Below are positions 36,670-45,324 of a DNA stretch of 64,000 bases, piece after piece. This DNA is from Streptomyces pactum (GTDB lineage: Bacteria; Actinomycetota; Actinomycetes; Streptomycetales; Streptomycetaceae), in NCBI RefSeq assembly GCF_002005225.1, contig NZ_CP019724.1, positions 62,001-126,000 of the forward strand, read 5' to 3'. The position numbers were made by a program, and so were the translations under genes. The notes under the pieces were generated by a model. The model was not told where the DNA came from and did not search any database. It saw nothing but the letters and a program-made list of their open reading frames with translations. Position 1 is the first letter of the stretch. Each line of letters opens with the position of its first letter.

Positions 36670-38262
36670 TCACACAGAGGCGGCACGGGAGGCGTCGGCG
36701 GGTCCCGGGGTCGGATCTGCGGCGGCGGCCCTGGCCTCGGCCATCTTCTTGCGGCTGGGCAGGATCACCAGCGCCAGCAGGCCCCCGATGATGGTGCCGA
36801 CGGCGGCCGCCGTGAAGCCGATCTGGAGTCCGTCGGTGAAGATCGGAGCCACGGCGTCGCGCACCGGCTGCCGCGCCTGCTCCGGCAGCCCGGCGATGGC
36901 GCTCAGGTCGCCCGAGGACAGCAGACCGGTCGCCTCGCCGCGCGCCGCCGGATCCAACCGCACGTTCTTCATCGCGCCGGGGACCGCGTCGTGCAGGTGC
37001 TGGATCAGCAGGGTGCCCGTCAGGGCCACGCCGAACACGCTGCCGACCTGCCGGAACGTGTTGGAGACACCCGATGCGGTCCCGGCCTGCTCCGGGCGGA
37101 CTGAGGCGAGCAGCGCGACGGTCGCCGGCGCTCCGACGAGGGAGACACCGGCGCCGAGCAGCGCCATCGCCCACCAGTAGGAGCCGAATCCGCTGCCCGG
37201 CTCCAACTGGGCCAGTGCGAAGAGGCCGACAGCGCTCGCCAGCGAGCCGATCAGGATCGGAACCTTCGGGCCGAACTTGGCGGCGGCCACACTCGCGACG
37301 TACGAGAACACCATGATCGACACGTTCAGGGCGAGGAACCGGACGCCGGCCTCGGTGGTCGACAGGCCGTTGACCTCCTGCAGATAGAAGGTCAGCAGGA
37401 AGATGCTGCCGTACAGGCCGAACAGGCCGAGGAAGTTGACGGCGCCGGCCACGACGAGGACGGGGCTGCGGAAGAGGTTCATCGGCAGCATCGGGTCCTC
37501 GCTGCGCAGCTCCCACGCGATGAAGGCGGCCAGGGCGACGGCGGCGACGACGAAGGAACCGAGGATGACCGGGTCGCTCCACCCCCGGGCGCTGGCTTCG
37601 ATCAGCCCGTACACGAGGGTGGCCATGGCCACGACGAAGAGGACCTGCCCGGTGATGTCGGCGCGGCGGCGGTTCGGTGCCTTGCTTTCGGCGAGCTTGC
37701 CGGCCAGGACGGCCAGCGCGGCCAGGCCGAAGGGCAGATTGACCCAGAAGATCGACTGCCAGCCGAAGGCGTCCACGAGGACGCCGCCGAGCACCGGACC
37801 CGCGGCGAGGGCGAGTCCGCCGATGCCGGCCCAGATACCGATGGCACGGGCCCTCGCGGCGGGCTGCGGGTAGGTGGTGGAGACGAGGGCCAGTGAGACC
37901 GGGATCATGATGGATCCCGCGGCACCCTGCAGCACACGGGCGACCAGCAGGAACTCGTAGTTCGGCGCGAGCGCGCAGAGGGCCGACGCGGCGAGGAATC
38001 CCACCAGACCGCCGAGGAAGATGCGCTTGCGTCCGAAGATGTCGCCGAGCGTCCCCGCCGTGAGCAGGAGACAGGCGACGACGAGCGCGTAGGCGTTGAT
38101 GACCCACTGGAGCTGGGTCAGGTCTGCCGACAGGTCCTGCTGGATCTCCGGCAGGGCCACGTTCACGATGGTGGAGTCGAGGTACACCATGAAGATGCCG
38201 ACGCAGATGAAGGTCAGCAACAGACCTTTTCCGCGGGTGGCGTCCGGGGTCGCAGTTGTCAT
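36670..38262 (-). CDS. DHA2-family (14-TM) drug exporter
   Basis: This 530-aa MFS antiporter has 14 predicted helices. The motif YLDSTIVNVALPEIQ in TM1 is the DHA2 signature. Motif A (GDIFGRKRIF) and the TM5 motif-C region (GGLALAAGPVLGG) are present. The start ATG at 38262 has GAGGCAGG upstream. It is divergent from the TetR gene at 38430 with two palindromic operators between them, so it is almost certainly repressed by TetR and induced by its substrate. In context it is likely the product exporter or a self-resistance pump. Confidence 0.92.
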   Translation of the reverse strand: MTTATPDATRGKGLLLTFICVGIFMVYLDSTIVNVALPEIQQDLSADLTQLQWVINAYALVVACLLLTAGTLGDIFGRKRIFLGGLVGFLAASALCALAPNYEFLLVARVLQGAAGSIMIPVSLALVSTTYPQPAARARAIGIWAGIGGLALAAGPVLGGVLVDAFGWQSIFWVNLPFGLAALAVLAGKLAESKAPNRRRADITGQVLFVVAMATLVYGLIEASARGWSDPVILGSFVVAAVALAAFIAWELRSEDPMLPMNLFRSPVLVVAGAVNFLGLFGLYGSIFLLTFYLQEVNGLSTTEAGVRFLALNVSIMVFSYVASVAAAKFGPKVPILIGSLASAVGLFALAQLEPGSGFGSYWWAMALLGAGVSLVGAPATVALLASVRPEQAGTASGVSNTFRQVGSVFGVALTGTLLIQHLHDAVPGAMKNVRLDPAARGEATGLLSSGDLSAIAGLPEQARQPVRDAVAPIFTDGLQIGFTAAAVGTIIGGLLALVILPSRKKMAEARAAAADPTPGPADASRAASV

Positions 38263-38350
38263 GCCTGCCTCACGTTCACACGAGTTCGAGGCCTTCTGCC
38301 TGCATGCGACAGGGGGCCATGGGAAGACCAAGCGTGAGAAACGCTAACTG

Positions 38351-38386
38351 ACCGACGGTCGGTCCGACAAGGGACCGGCGGTCGGT
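38351..38386. promoter_or_regulatory. Paired TetR operator palindromes
   Basis: ACCGACGGTCGGT at 38351-38363 is a perfect palindrome around G. ACCGGCGGTCGGT at 38374-38386 is a one-mismatch copy centred 23 bases away. They lie in the 167-base gap between the divergent exporter and tetR starts, the usual place for dual repression by a TetR dimer of dimers. Confidence 0.75.
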
Positions 38387-38429
38387 CATGTAGCCTCGAA
38401 CGCATACTCCCCGAGCAAGGAGGGCTGCA

Positions 38430-39065
38430 GTGATGGCTCAGACCGCGACCCCGAGGAAGCGCAAGCGCGTCGTCAAGACCCCCGAGGCGCGCAGGGCCGA
38501 CATCCTGAGGGCCAGCCGTGAGGTGTTCGGCACGGAGGGCTTCGCCGACGCCACCATCGCGGACATCGCCACGGCCGCGGGCATGGGCAAGGGCAGCTTC
38601 TACATGTACTTCGAGACCAAGGACCACGTCCTGGCCGCCCTCTGGGAGCAGTACGTCAACGCGTTCTACGACACCACCCAGGAGATCCTGGGCAAGGGGC
38701 AGGCGTGGTGGCCCACCATGGACGAGCTGCTGTGCAGGCTCCTGGAGCACGCCATCGACAACGCCGAGCTGCACCGGCTGGTCTACGGATCGGCGAACGC
38801 GAAGGCGCTGGAGATGTGCAAGGAGTCCAACGCCCGCGTGGTGGACTCGATCTGTGACTTCGTCCGGCGCGGCGCGGTCGCCGGCGCCTTTCGCAGCGCC
38901 AACCCCGAATGGGCGTTCCGCATGGTCTACCACGCTGCCGACGGCCTGCTGGACGACCTGATCGCCGACGGGACGCCGATCGACGCCGAGGCGGTCCGCC
39001 GCAGCGTGCTGGAGATGGCCCACCGGACGCTCGGGGACCCGGACCTGACACCGGCCGGCCGGTGA
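38430..39065 (+). CDS. TetR-family repressor of the divergent exporter
   Basis: This 211-aa protein has an N-terminal TetR HTH (residues about 20-65: ARRADILRASREVFGTEGFA, TIADIATAAGMGKGSFYMYF). The helical ligand domain includes a hydrophobic core (AFRMVYHAADGLLDDLIADG). GTG 38430 and ATG 38433 are both possible after AAGGAGGG. Two palindromes in the divergent promoter are its likely sites. The ligand may be the cluster product. Confidence 0.9.
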   Translation: MMAQTATPRKRKRVVKTPEARRADILRASREVFGTEGFADATIADIATAAGMGKGSFYMYFETKDHVLAALWEQYVNAFYDTTQEILGKGQAWWPTMDELLCRLLEHAIDNAELHRLVYGSANAKALEMCKESNARVVDSICDFVRRGAVAGAFRSANPEWAFRMVYHAADGLLDDLIADGTPIDAEAVRRSVLEMAHRTLGDPDLTPAGR

Positions 39066-39187
39066 CGTGCCCCCCCGGCCCGCCGCGGGTCGGCACGTAC
39101 GCGGCCCGCTCGGAAACCTGTCGGCAGGTCTTCCCGGGCGGGCCGCTTCTCCGAGGAGCGGGGGCTTTGGAGATCATGCGAGAAAAC

Positions 39188-39283
<96 letters not shown>

Positions 39284-39312
39284 CAAACCCGCTCCGATAA
39301 ACCGGCGGGACT

Positions 39313-39407
<95 letters not shown>

Positions 39408-39583
39408 AGGAGCTGACCGGCGTTTGCCGGGCCGTTCCTGTGAACAACACTGACAGACGTCGCTGATACGAGTCTGACATGTGGCTGACGTACCTCCGAC
39501 GCCTCCGGGGAACACTCTTCCGGCGCCGAGCCGTTCGATGCTCTAATTCCCTCGGTTCAGTCCCACCGAGAGGGAGCGTGAGC

Positions 39584-40579
39584 GTGTCCGCGACGGAAAT
39601 CGAGAGTCCGGCCTTCCTGGCCGTGCAGAAGTACAATCCCGCCGACAACTCCAGTTCATTTCTCGCGGTGAACGAGGGAAACGAAACGTTCGGCGTCCCC
39701 GGGCTGAACGGGGTGATCTCGTTCCGGAGGACGGGACGGTACGCCGTGCAGTTCGGCGGCCCCTTCGCCGACAGGGCATCGTACGACGCACTCCTCGAGC
39801 GCTTTGTCACCCACGTCCGTGACAGGGACCTCACCCTCGTCGCCGTGCAGCTCCAGCGCGAGGACACCGACGCCTACGTGCGTCAGGGCTTCACGGTCAA
39901 TCAGATCGGGGCCTCCTGGGCGGTGCGCGTCCCGGACCTCACGCTGCGGGGCACCCGGTTCATGCAGCTACGCAATAAGGTGTCCCGAGCGCACCGCAAC
40001 GGTCTGAAGATCCAGGAGGTCCAGGCGGCGGAGTGGCAGGACGGTCTGGCGGTCGTCGACCGCGCGTGGCTCGGTTCGAAGGGCGAGGGCGCCCGCCCCC
40101 TGGAGTTCCTGGTGGGCCAGATCGGCGGCCCGATGCAGGCGCACCGCCGGCTCTTCGTCGGCACCATAGACGACGCCCCGGTCGCGTACATCTCCTACTC
40201 CCCGGTCTACGGATCCCGCGCCGGCTGGATGCACGACCTGAGCCGGCGCATTCCGGACGGCTCGCCCGGGCTGATGGAGGCCATCAACGCCCACGCGCTG
40301 GAGGTGTTCCGTGGCGAGGGGGTGGAGTGGCTGCACTTCGGCTTCACGCCCTTCACGGGTCTGGACGCGAGCCACGAGGTCCCGGGCCACAGCCCCGCGT
40401 TCCAGTGGCTGATGCACTTCCTGTGGGACCAGGGCGCCGCTCTCTACCCCGCGCAGACGCAGCTTGCCTACAAGAAGAAGTGGGCCGCCGATGTCCTCAT
40501 CCCCGAGTACGTCGCGTTCGAGAACCAGGCCTCGCTCGCCGGCTTCGCCCACATCTTCCGGGCAAGCAACGCCTTCTGA
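39584..40579 (+). CDS. DUF2156 (MprF-C/VlmA-like) aminoacyl-tRNA transferase
   Basis: This 331-aa soluble protein has the double-GNAT DUF2156 fold. Cues are VISFRRTGRYAVQFGGPFAD, DRDLTLVAVQLQREDTDAYV, GTRFMQLRNKVSRAHRNGLK (the conserved R.L.N...RA...G), GWMHDLSRRIPDGSPGLMEA (the P.G..E.I motif) and WLHFGFTPFTGL. Family members move an amino acid from aminoacyl-tRNA to a lipid or small amine; VlmA of valanimycin uses seryl-tRNA. No membrane domain is attached, unlike MprF. GTG 39584 is preferred by spacing from AGAGGGAG; GTG 39578 is possible. With the seryl-tRNA synthetase and two anticodon-less tRNA-Ser-like genes nearby, the likely donor is seryl-RNA. The acceptor is unknown. Confidence 0.85.
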   Translation: MSATEIESPAFLAVQKYNPADNSSSFLAVNEGNETFGVPGLNGVISFRRTGRYAVQFGGPFADRASYDALLERFVTHVRDRDLTLVAVQLQREDTDAYVRQGFTVNQIGASWAVRVPDLTLRGTRFMQLRNKVSRAHRNGLKIQEVQAAEWQDGLAVVDRAWLGSKGEGARPLEFLVGQIGGPMQAHRRLFVGTIDDAPVAYISYSPVYGSRAGWMHDLSRRIPDGSPGLMEAINAHALEVFRGEGVEWLHFGFTPFTGLDASHEVPGHSPAFQWLMHFLWDQGAALYPAQTQLAYKKKWAADVLIPEYVAFENQASLAGFAHIFRASNAF

Positions 40580-40629
40580 GGCTCCGTAGCAAGGAACCAC
40601 TTCTCCGTTCCAGCCATGAAGGGAAGACC

Positions 40630-40791
40630 GTGTCCTACGCGTCTCTCAGTACCGACGAGCTCCGGCAGTCGATGGTCGAGCACCTCATGCGGATCATGGG
40701 GTGCCCCGACGACACGGCGCTGGCGCGCGACGCCGACGCCGTCCTGCTCACCCTGGACCGGCGTCTGGCCGAAGAGGCGTCAGCGGCCTGA
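40630..40791 (+). CDS. 53-residue protein after the aminoacyltransferase
   Basis: GTG 40630 follows GAAGGGAAG and encodes VSYASLSTDELRQSMVEHLM, RIMGCPDDTALARDADAVLL and TLDRRLAEEASAA. It is an all-helical, acidic mini-protein with one cysteine. It is not a carrier protein (no DSL serine motif). Coding bias and the ribosome site support expression. It could be a subunit or adaptor of the transferase. No family was recognised. Confidence 0.6.
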   Translation: MSYASLSTDELRQSMVEHLMRIMGCPDDTALARDADAVLLTLDRRLAEEASAA

Positions 40792-41036
40792 CCCGCGCCG
40801 CGCCGCGCCGCCCCGGTCAGTCCAGTGTCAGAACCGCATCAGCCCGGTAGGCGAGGCTGGGCAGCACGTCGGCTCGGAACCAGACGCGACGCACCGTAGT
40901 GCCGCGGCTCACGCGCGGGCGAGGCCACGATGCCACCCCGTGGCTCCCGCCTCTCCCCCGCACGCCCTCCTGATCCCGGCACGGCTGCCTTGCCACCGCC
41001 TCGCTACTGGACAGATCAACCCAAGGAGTGCACCGT

Positions 41037-42152
41037 ATGTCATCACCGCACATCCCCTCCCAGAACAGCGTGGCCGAGTCCCTCGACGCACGCCGCGCGT
41101 CTCCGGCTCCGCAGCCCGTGGGCGCCTCCGCAACGTTCGCCGAGCTTTTGAAGCGGGTGAAGGCCGAGGGCCTGCTGGATTTCGACCCGCGCTACTACAT
41201 AGGCCGCCTGGCGCTCAACACGCTTCTCTTGGCGGCCGGTTTCACGGCGTTCTTCCTGCTCGGCGACTCCTGGTGGCAGCTCGTCGTGGCCGTGTGGATG
41301 GGCCTGTGCGGGACACAGTGCGCTTACATGTTCCATGACGCCGGCCACAAGGCGATGTTCCGCGACAAGCGGCTCGCCACCGCCGTCGGCTACATTCACG
41401 CCAACCTGATCAACGGGTCGAGCTACGGCTGGTGGGTCAACCACCACAACCGGCACCACAGCAACCCCAACCACCTGGACATGGACCCGGACATCGGCCG
41501 TCGTACAGCGATCTTCGATCTCAAGCAGTACCCCAGCCGGCACGGGATCAAGCGGTTCATCGTCCGGTACCAGAGCGTCCTGTTCTTTGTCCTGCTGGTC
41601 CTCGAAGCCCTCAAGATGAGCAAGACCGCGATCAAGGTGATCGCCCGGGGCCAGACCAAGCGCCCGGTGCTCGAAGGCGCGCTGATCCTGCTGCGCGCGG
41701 CCATCTACCTGACGCTGACCTTCACCGTGCTCTCCCCGCTGCTCGCCGTGGCCTTCATCGTCGTGCAGCAGTTCGCCCAGGGCCTCTACTTCGGCATGAT
41801 CTTCGCCCCGAACCACAAGGGCATGGAGGTCCGCGACGGTGACGAGGAGACCTTGGACTGGCTGGAGCGCCAGGTGCTCACCTCGCGCAACATCCGCCCT
41901 TCGCGTCTCGTCGACTTCTTGTACGGCGGCCTCAACTACCAGGTCGAGCATCACCTGTTCCCCTCCATGGCGCAGAAGAACCTGCCCCGTGCCCGGGAAC
42001 TGACCCGCGAGTACTGCGCGGAGCGCGGCGTTCCTTACCACGAGGTCGGCTTCTGGGCCTCGTACCGGGAGGTGGCCGGTTTTCTCCACGAGGTGAGCGC
42101 ACCCGTGCGACGGAACGAGGTCGAGCAGGCGCTCGCGCGGCGTGCCGCCTGA
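41037..42152 (+). CDS. Membrane fatty-acyl desaturase
   Basis: This 371-aa integral membrane di-iron desaturase has three histidine boxes: HDAGH (about residue 103), HHNRHH (about 140) and QVEHH near residue 302, the box with Q/xEHH of the FA_desaturase family. Hydrophobic helices include LALNTLLLAAGFTAFFLLG and LALNTLLLAA-like pairs around residues 60-100 and 205-260. ATG 41037 fits AGGAG upstream. It introduces a double bond (or in related cluster enzymes an alkyne) into a fatty acyl chain. In this cluster it probably tailors the lipid side chain. Confidence 0.9.
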   Translation: MSSPHIPSQNSVAESLDARRASPAPQPVGASATFAELLKRVKAEGLLDFDPRYYIGRLALNTLLLAAGFTAFFLLGDSWWQLVVAVWMGLCGTQCAYMFHDAGHKAMFRDKRLATAVGYIHANLINGSSYGWWVNHHNRHHSNPNHLDMDPDIGRRTAIFDLKQYPSRHGIKRFIVRYQSVLFFVLLVLEALKMSKTAIKVIARGQTKRPVLEGALILLRAAIYLTLTFTVLSPLLAVAFIVVQQFAQGLYFGMIFAPNHKGMEVRDGDEETLDWLERQVLTSRNIRPSRLVDFLYGGLNYQVEHHLFPSMAQKNLPRARELTREYCAERGVPYHEVGFWASYREVAGFLHEVSAPVRRNEVEQALARRAA

Positions 42153-42327
42153 GGCACGCCACCGAGCACGCCGGCCCCGGACGGGCCCCCGACGGCGGAC
42201 CGGCCGGCGAGCCCCAGACCGGTCGGCGATCACGGCCCGGACCGGGCGGGTCGCGGACCTGCCGACGTCGGGACACGGCACAAGAGGCGAGAAGAAGCGA
42301 CAGGCGAGACGAGGAGCCGTACCACTG

Positions 42328-43779
42328 ATGCCCAGGACCGCCGTACCCCGGGAGAGCGGCGCGGACGGAGCCGCCGCCGCGGCGTCGATCGGCGACCGGC
42401 TGGACAGGATGCCGATCACTTCCACCCACCGGCAGCTCACCGCGGTGGTGGGCATCGGCCTGCTCTTCGACACCTTCGAGAACAACCTCGCCGGCACCAT
42501 CTCCAAAGTCCTCCAGGACGACTTCGCCTTCGACGGTACGACGCTGAAACTGGTCCTGGCCTCCGCCTTCGTCGGCCAGTTCATCGGCTCGCTGGCCCTG
42601 GGCAAGGTCGCGGACAGGTTCGGCCGACGCCGCGCCTTCCTCGTCAACCTGGCGCTCTACTCCGGCTTCTCGCTGCTCGCGGCCTTCTCTCCCAACGCGG
42701 TGTGGCTGATCGTGATGCGGTTTTTGGCGGGCATCGGCATCGGAGCCGAACAGGCCCTCTCCGACTGCTACCTCGCGGACATGCTCCCGGCGTCGAAGCG
42801 GGGACGGTACACGGCGTGGGCCTACACACTCGCCTTCTGCGGGGTTCCCGCCGTCGGCTTCGCCGCGATGTGGCTCGTGCCGCTGAGCCCGCTGGGCATC
42901 GACGGCTGGCGCTGGCTGTTCGTCATCGGCTCGCTCGGCTCCGTCGTCGTCTGGTTCCTGCGCCGCCGGCTGATCGAGTCACCGCGGTGGCTCGCCGCCA
43001 ACGGGCGCGTGCAGGAGGCGGAGCACCTGGTCGCGAGCATGGAGTCCAAGATGCCCCTCGGCCGGCGCCCTCTCGCCGGCCCGGCACCGCGCCCGCACGG
43101 TCCCGCCTTAGCCCGCTCCGAGCGCGGGCCGCGGCTGCGGACCGTCTTCAGCAGGCACTACCGCCGACGTACGACGATGCTGTGGACCTTCAGCGTCCTC
43201 TCCGTCTTCGGCTACTACGGCTTCGGCGCGCTGGCACCACAGATCCTGGCGGCCAAGGGCTACGACGTGGTGTCCGGGCTCGGCTTCATCGCGCTGTCCT
43301 TCCTGGGCTACCCCATCGGCTCCGCGCTCTCGCTCCCCATCATCGACCGGTACGAGCGCAAGACGCTGGTGGGTGTCGTCGCCGCGGCCATGGTGGCGAC
43401 GGGCACCGGATTCGCCTACGCGGACTCCGCGGCGCTCGTCGTCGCGTTCGGATTCTGCTACACCCTCTGCAGCAACATCTTCTCCAACGTGTCCCACGTG
43501 TACCTGGCCGAGCAGTACCCCACGGCCTTCCGGGCGACGGCCTCGGGCGCGGCGTACTCCTTGTCGAAGCTCAGCGCTGCCGCGCTCCCCTTCATCCTGC
43601 TCCCGGTCCTGGACGCCCACGGCCCCGGCATGCTCTTCCTGGTCATCGGCGCGGCCATGGCACTGCTCGCGGCGACGGTACTGCTGCTCGGGGACCGGAC
43701 CACCGGCACCCCCGTGGACGGGGACCGTACGGGCACTGCGGACGCCGCGGACCGTGCGGACACCGCCCGTCTTCCGTGA
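42328..43779 (+). CDS. MFS transporter (sugar/aromatic-acid transporter type)
   Basis: This 483-aa protein has 12 predicted helices. Motif A occurs twice (GKVADRFGRRRAF after TM2 and a weaker DRYERKTLV after TM8). YLADMLPASKRGRYTAWAYT lies after TM4 and YLAEQYPTAFRATASGAAYS after TM10. A hydrophilic loop of about 55 residues sits in the middle. It differs from the DHA2 pump elsewhere in the cluster, so it may import a precursor or export product. ATG 42328 follows GAGGAG. It lies in the plus-strand operon between the desaturase and FabI. Confidence 0.87.
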   Translation: MPRTAVPRESGADGAAAAASIGDRLDRMPITSTHRQLTAVVGIGLLFDTFENNLAGTISKVLQDDFAFDGTTLKLVLASAFVGQFIGSLALGKVADRFGRRRAFLVNLALYSGFSLLAAFSPNAVWLIVMRFLAGIGIGAEQALSDCYLADMLPASKRGRYTAWAYTLAFCGVPAVGFAAMWLVPLSPLGIDGWRWLFVIGSLGSVVVWFLRRRLIESPRWLAANGRVQEAEHLVASMESKMPLGRRPLAGPAPRPHGPALARSERGPRLRTVFSRHYRRRTTMLWTFSVLSVFGYYGFGALAPQILAAKGYDVVSGLGFIALSFLGYPIGSALSLPIIDRYERKTLVGVVAAAMVATGTGFAYADSAALVVAFGFCYTLCSNIFSNVSHVYLAEQYPTAFRATASGAAYSLSKLSAAALPFILLPVLDAHGPGMLFLVIGAAMALLAATVLLLGDRTTGTPVDGDRTGTADAADRADTARLP

Positions 43780-43815
43780 CGAAGCCGCCCGGCCGGGCGG
43801 CGGATTGGTAGGGCC

Positions 43816-44577
43816 ATGAGCGGCATACTCGACGGCAAGCGCATCCTCGTCACCGGCATGCTGACAGAGCGGTCCATCGCCTTCCACGCGGCCAAGGTCG
43901 CCCAGGAGGAGGGCGCGGAGGTCGTTCTCACCGGGTTCGGACGGATCTCACTGGTGGAACGCACCGCCCAGCAGCTACCCAAGCCCGCCCCGGTCATCGA
44001 ACTGGACGTGACGTCACCGGAGCAACTGGACGGTCTCGCCGCCAGGATCGGCGACCACGTCACCACCCTCGACGGCATCGTGCACTCGGTCGCCTTCGGC
44101 CCCAGAGACGTCTTCGACTTCCTCGCCGCGGACTGGGACGACGTGGCGACCGCCGTGCAGGTGTCGGCGTTCTCCTACAAGGCCCTCGTCATGGCCTGTC
44201 TGCCGCTCATGCCCCGGGGAGGCTCGGTGGTCGGCCTGACCTTCGACGCCAGTCTGACCTGGCCCCACTACGACTGGATGGGCGTCGCCAAGGCCGCGCT
44301 GGAATCCACCAACCGCTACCTCGCCCGCGACCTGGGTGACCGGGACATCCGCTGCAACCTCGTCGCCGCCGGCCCGATCCTGTCCATGGCGGCCAAGTCC
44401 ATCCCGGGCTTCGGCGACCTCGCCGAGGCGTGGGAGAAGCGCTCCGCCCTGTCCTGGAACCTGAAGGACGCGGAACCGGCCGGCCGCGGCGTTGTCGGCC
44501 TGCTGTCCGACTTCTTCCCGAAGACCACCGGCGAGATCGTCCATGTCGACGGGGGCGTGCACATGGTCGGCGCCTGA
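43816..44577 (+). CDS. fabI: Enoyl-ACP reductase (FabI/InhA type)
   Basis: This 253-aa NADH-dependent SDR reduces trans-2-enoyl-ACP. Features are KRILVTGMLTERSIAFHAA (the FabI-type glycine motif), VHSVAFGPRD, the catalytic Tyr and Lys of YDWMGVAKAALES (Y-x6-K), and the NAD-binding end NLVAAGPILSMAAK with DGGVHMVGA. The length is normal. It is the last gene of the plus-strand run. A second FabI in a cluster can make a dedicated acyl chain, or protect the producer from a FabI inhibitor. Context with KS and desaturase favours acyl-chain synthesis. Confidence 0.93.
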   Translation: MSGILDGKRILVTGMLTERSIAFHAAKVAQEEGAEVVLTGFGRISLVERTAQQLPKPAPVIELDVTSPEQLDGLAARIGDHVTTLDGIVHSVAFGPRDVFDFLAADWDDVATAVQVSAFSYKALVMACLPLMPRGGSVVGLTFDASLTWPHYDWMGVAKAALESTNRYLARDLGDRDIRCNLVAAGPILSMAAKSIPGFGDLAEAWEKRSALSWNLKDAEPAGRGVVGLLSDFFPKTTGEIVHVDGGVHMVGA

Positions 44578-45093
44578 CATCCTCAGCCGGGCGGCAGACG
44601 ACGCCGCGCTGATCACCTTCCACTCCGACAGGGACCAGGCCGCACCCGCCTACAAAGACGGCTTCGGCTTCCACCCCTGCTGTGATTCCCCGCCGATACC
44701 GGCGAGTGCCTGTCCGGACGCCTTCGTCCCGGGAGCGCCGGAGCCGATACCGCCCCGGATAGCCGACGTGAGTCTCATCCGTTGCCGGTCGCGACACCTG
44801 AGGTCCCGTAGAGCTCACGGTGCCGCCGAGGCGCCCCGCAGGTTCAGGGACTCCGCAGGAGGCTTCCGCTTGGGGGTACCTCTCTGTCTTGCGGCCCGAT
44901 GCTCTTACTCGGAGTACGTCTGCGCGGAGGGGCCTGGCGTACCCAGAGCATCGGGGACGCCAGGCCATGTCAGCTCCGGACGGAATGGAGGCGACGTGGT
45001 GGAGGTCGGCCCGCGTCACGGTGGCGCGATGGATCTTGGCGTGCACTCAGGGTCCGTTGCACGGGCCACCCCGGTTTCGAAGTCCGCGGCGAG
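44578..45093. other. Convergent intergenic region with an IS1380-type transposase remnant
   Basis: Between the ends of fabI and the MbtH gene, frame 44609-44700 encodes LITFHSDRDQAAPAYKDGFG followed by FHP. This resembles the AHSEK..AAPTFK.GFGFHP core of IS1380-family transposases. Both sides are lost, so it is a relic of about 30 codons. The remaining sequence to 45093 shows no gene. Confidence 0.5.
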
Positions 45094-45303
45094 TCACTGT
45101 TCCATGGCGCGGATCAGGCTCTTGGGGCGCATGTCAGTCCAGTTCTCCTCGATGTAGTCGAGGCAGGACTGCCGGTCCGCCTCACCATGCACGACGTTCC
45201 ACCCCTGCGGGACGTCGGCGAATGTCGGCCACAGGGAGTGCTGTCCCTCGTCATTGACCAGAACGTAGAAGGTGCCGTCCGGGTCGTCGAACGGATTCGT
45301 CAT
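45094..45303 (-). CDS. mbtH: MbtH-like NRPS accessory protein
   Basis: This 69-aa protein reads [34 protein letters not shown], and ends [18 protein letters not shown]. It has the invariant tryptophans of the family. MbtH proteins bind the adenylation domain and are needed for its folding or activity. It lies 21 bases after the P450 gene at the end of the NRPS operon. A second ATG three bases upstream (45306) is possible; AAGGAG spacing suits 45303. Confidence 0.95.
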   Translation of the reverse strand: MTNPFDDPDGTFYVLVNDEGQHSLWPTFADVPQGWNVVHGEADRQSCLDYIEENWTDMRPKSLIRAMEQ

Positions 45304-45324
45304 CATGGGCTCCTTGATCTCTTC

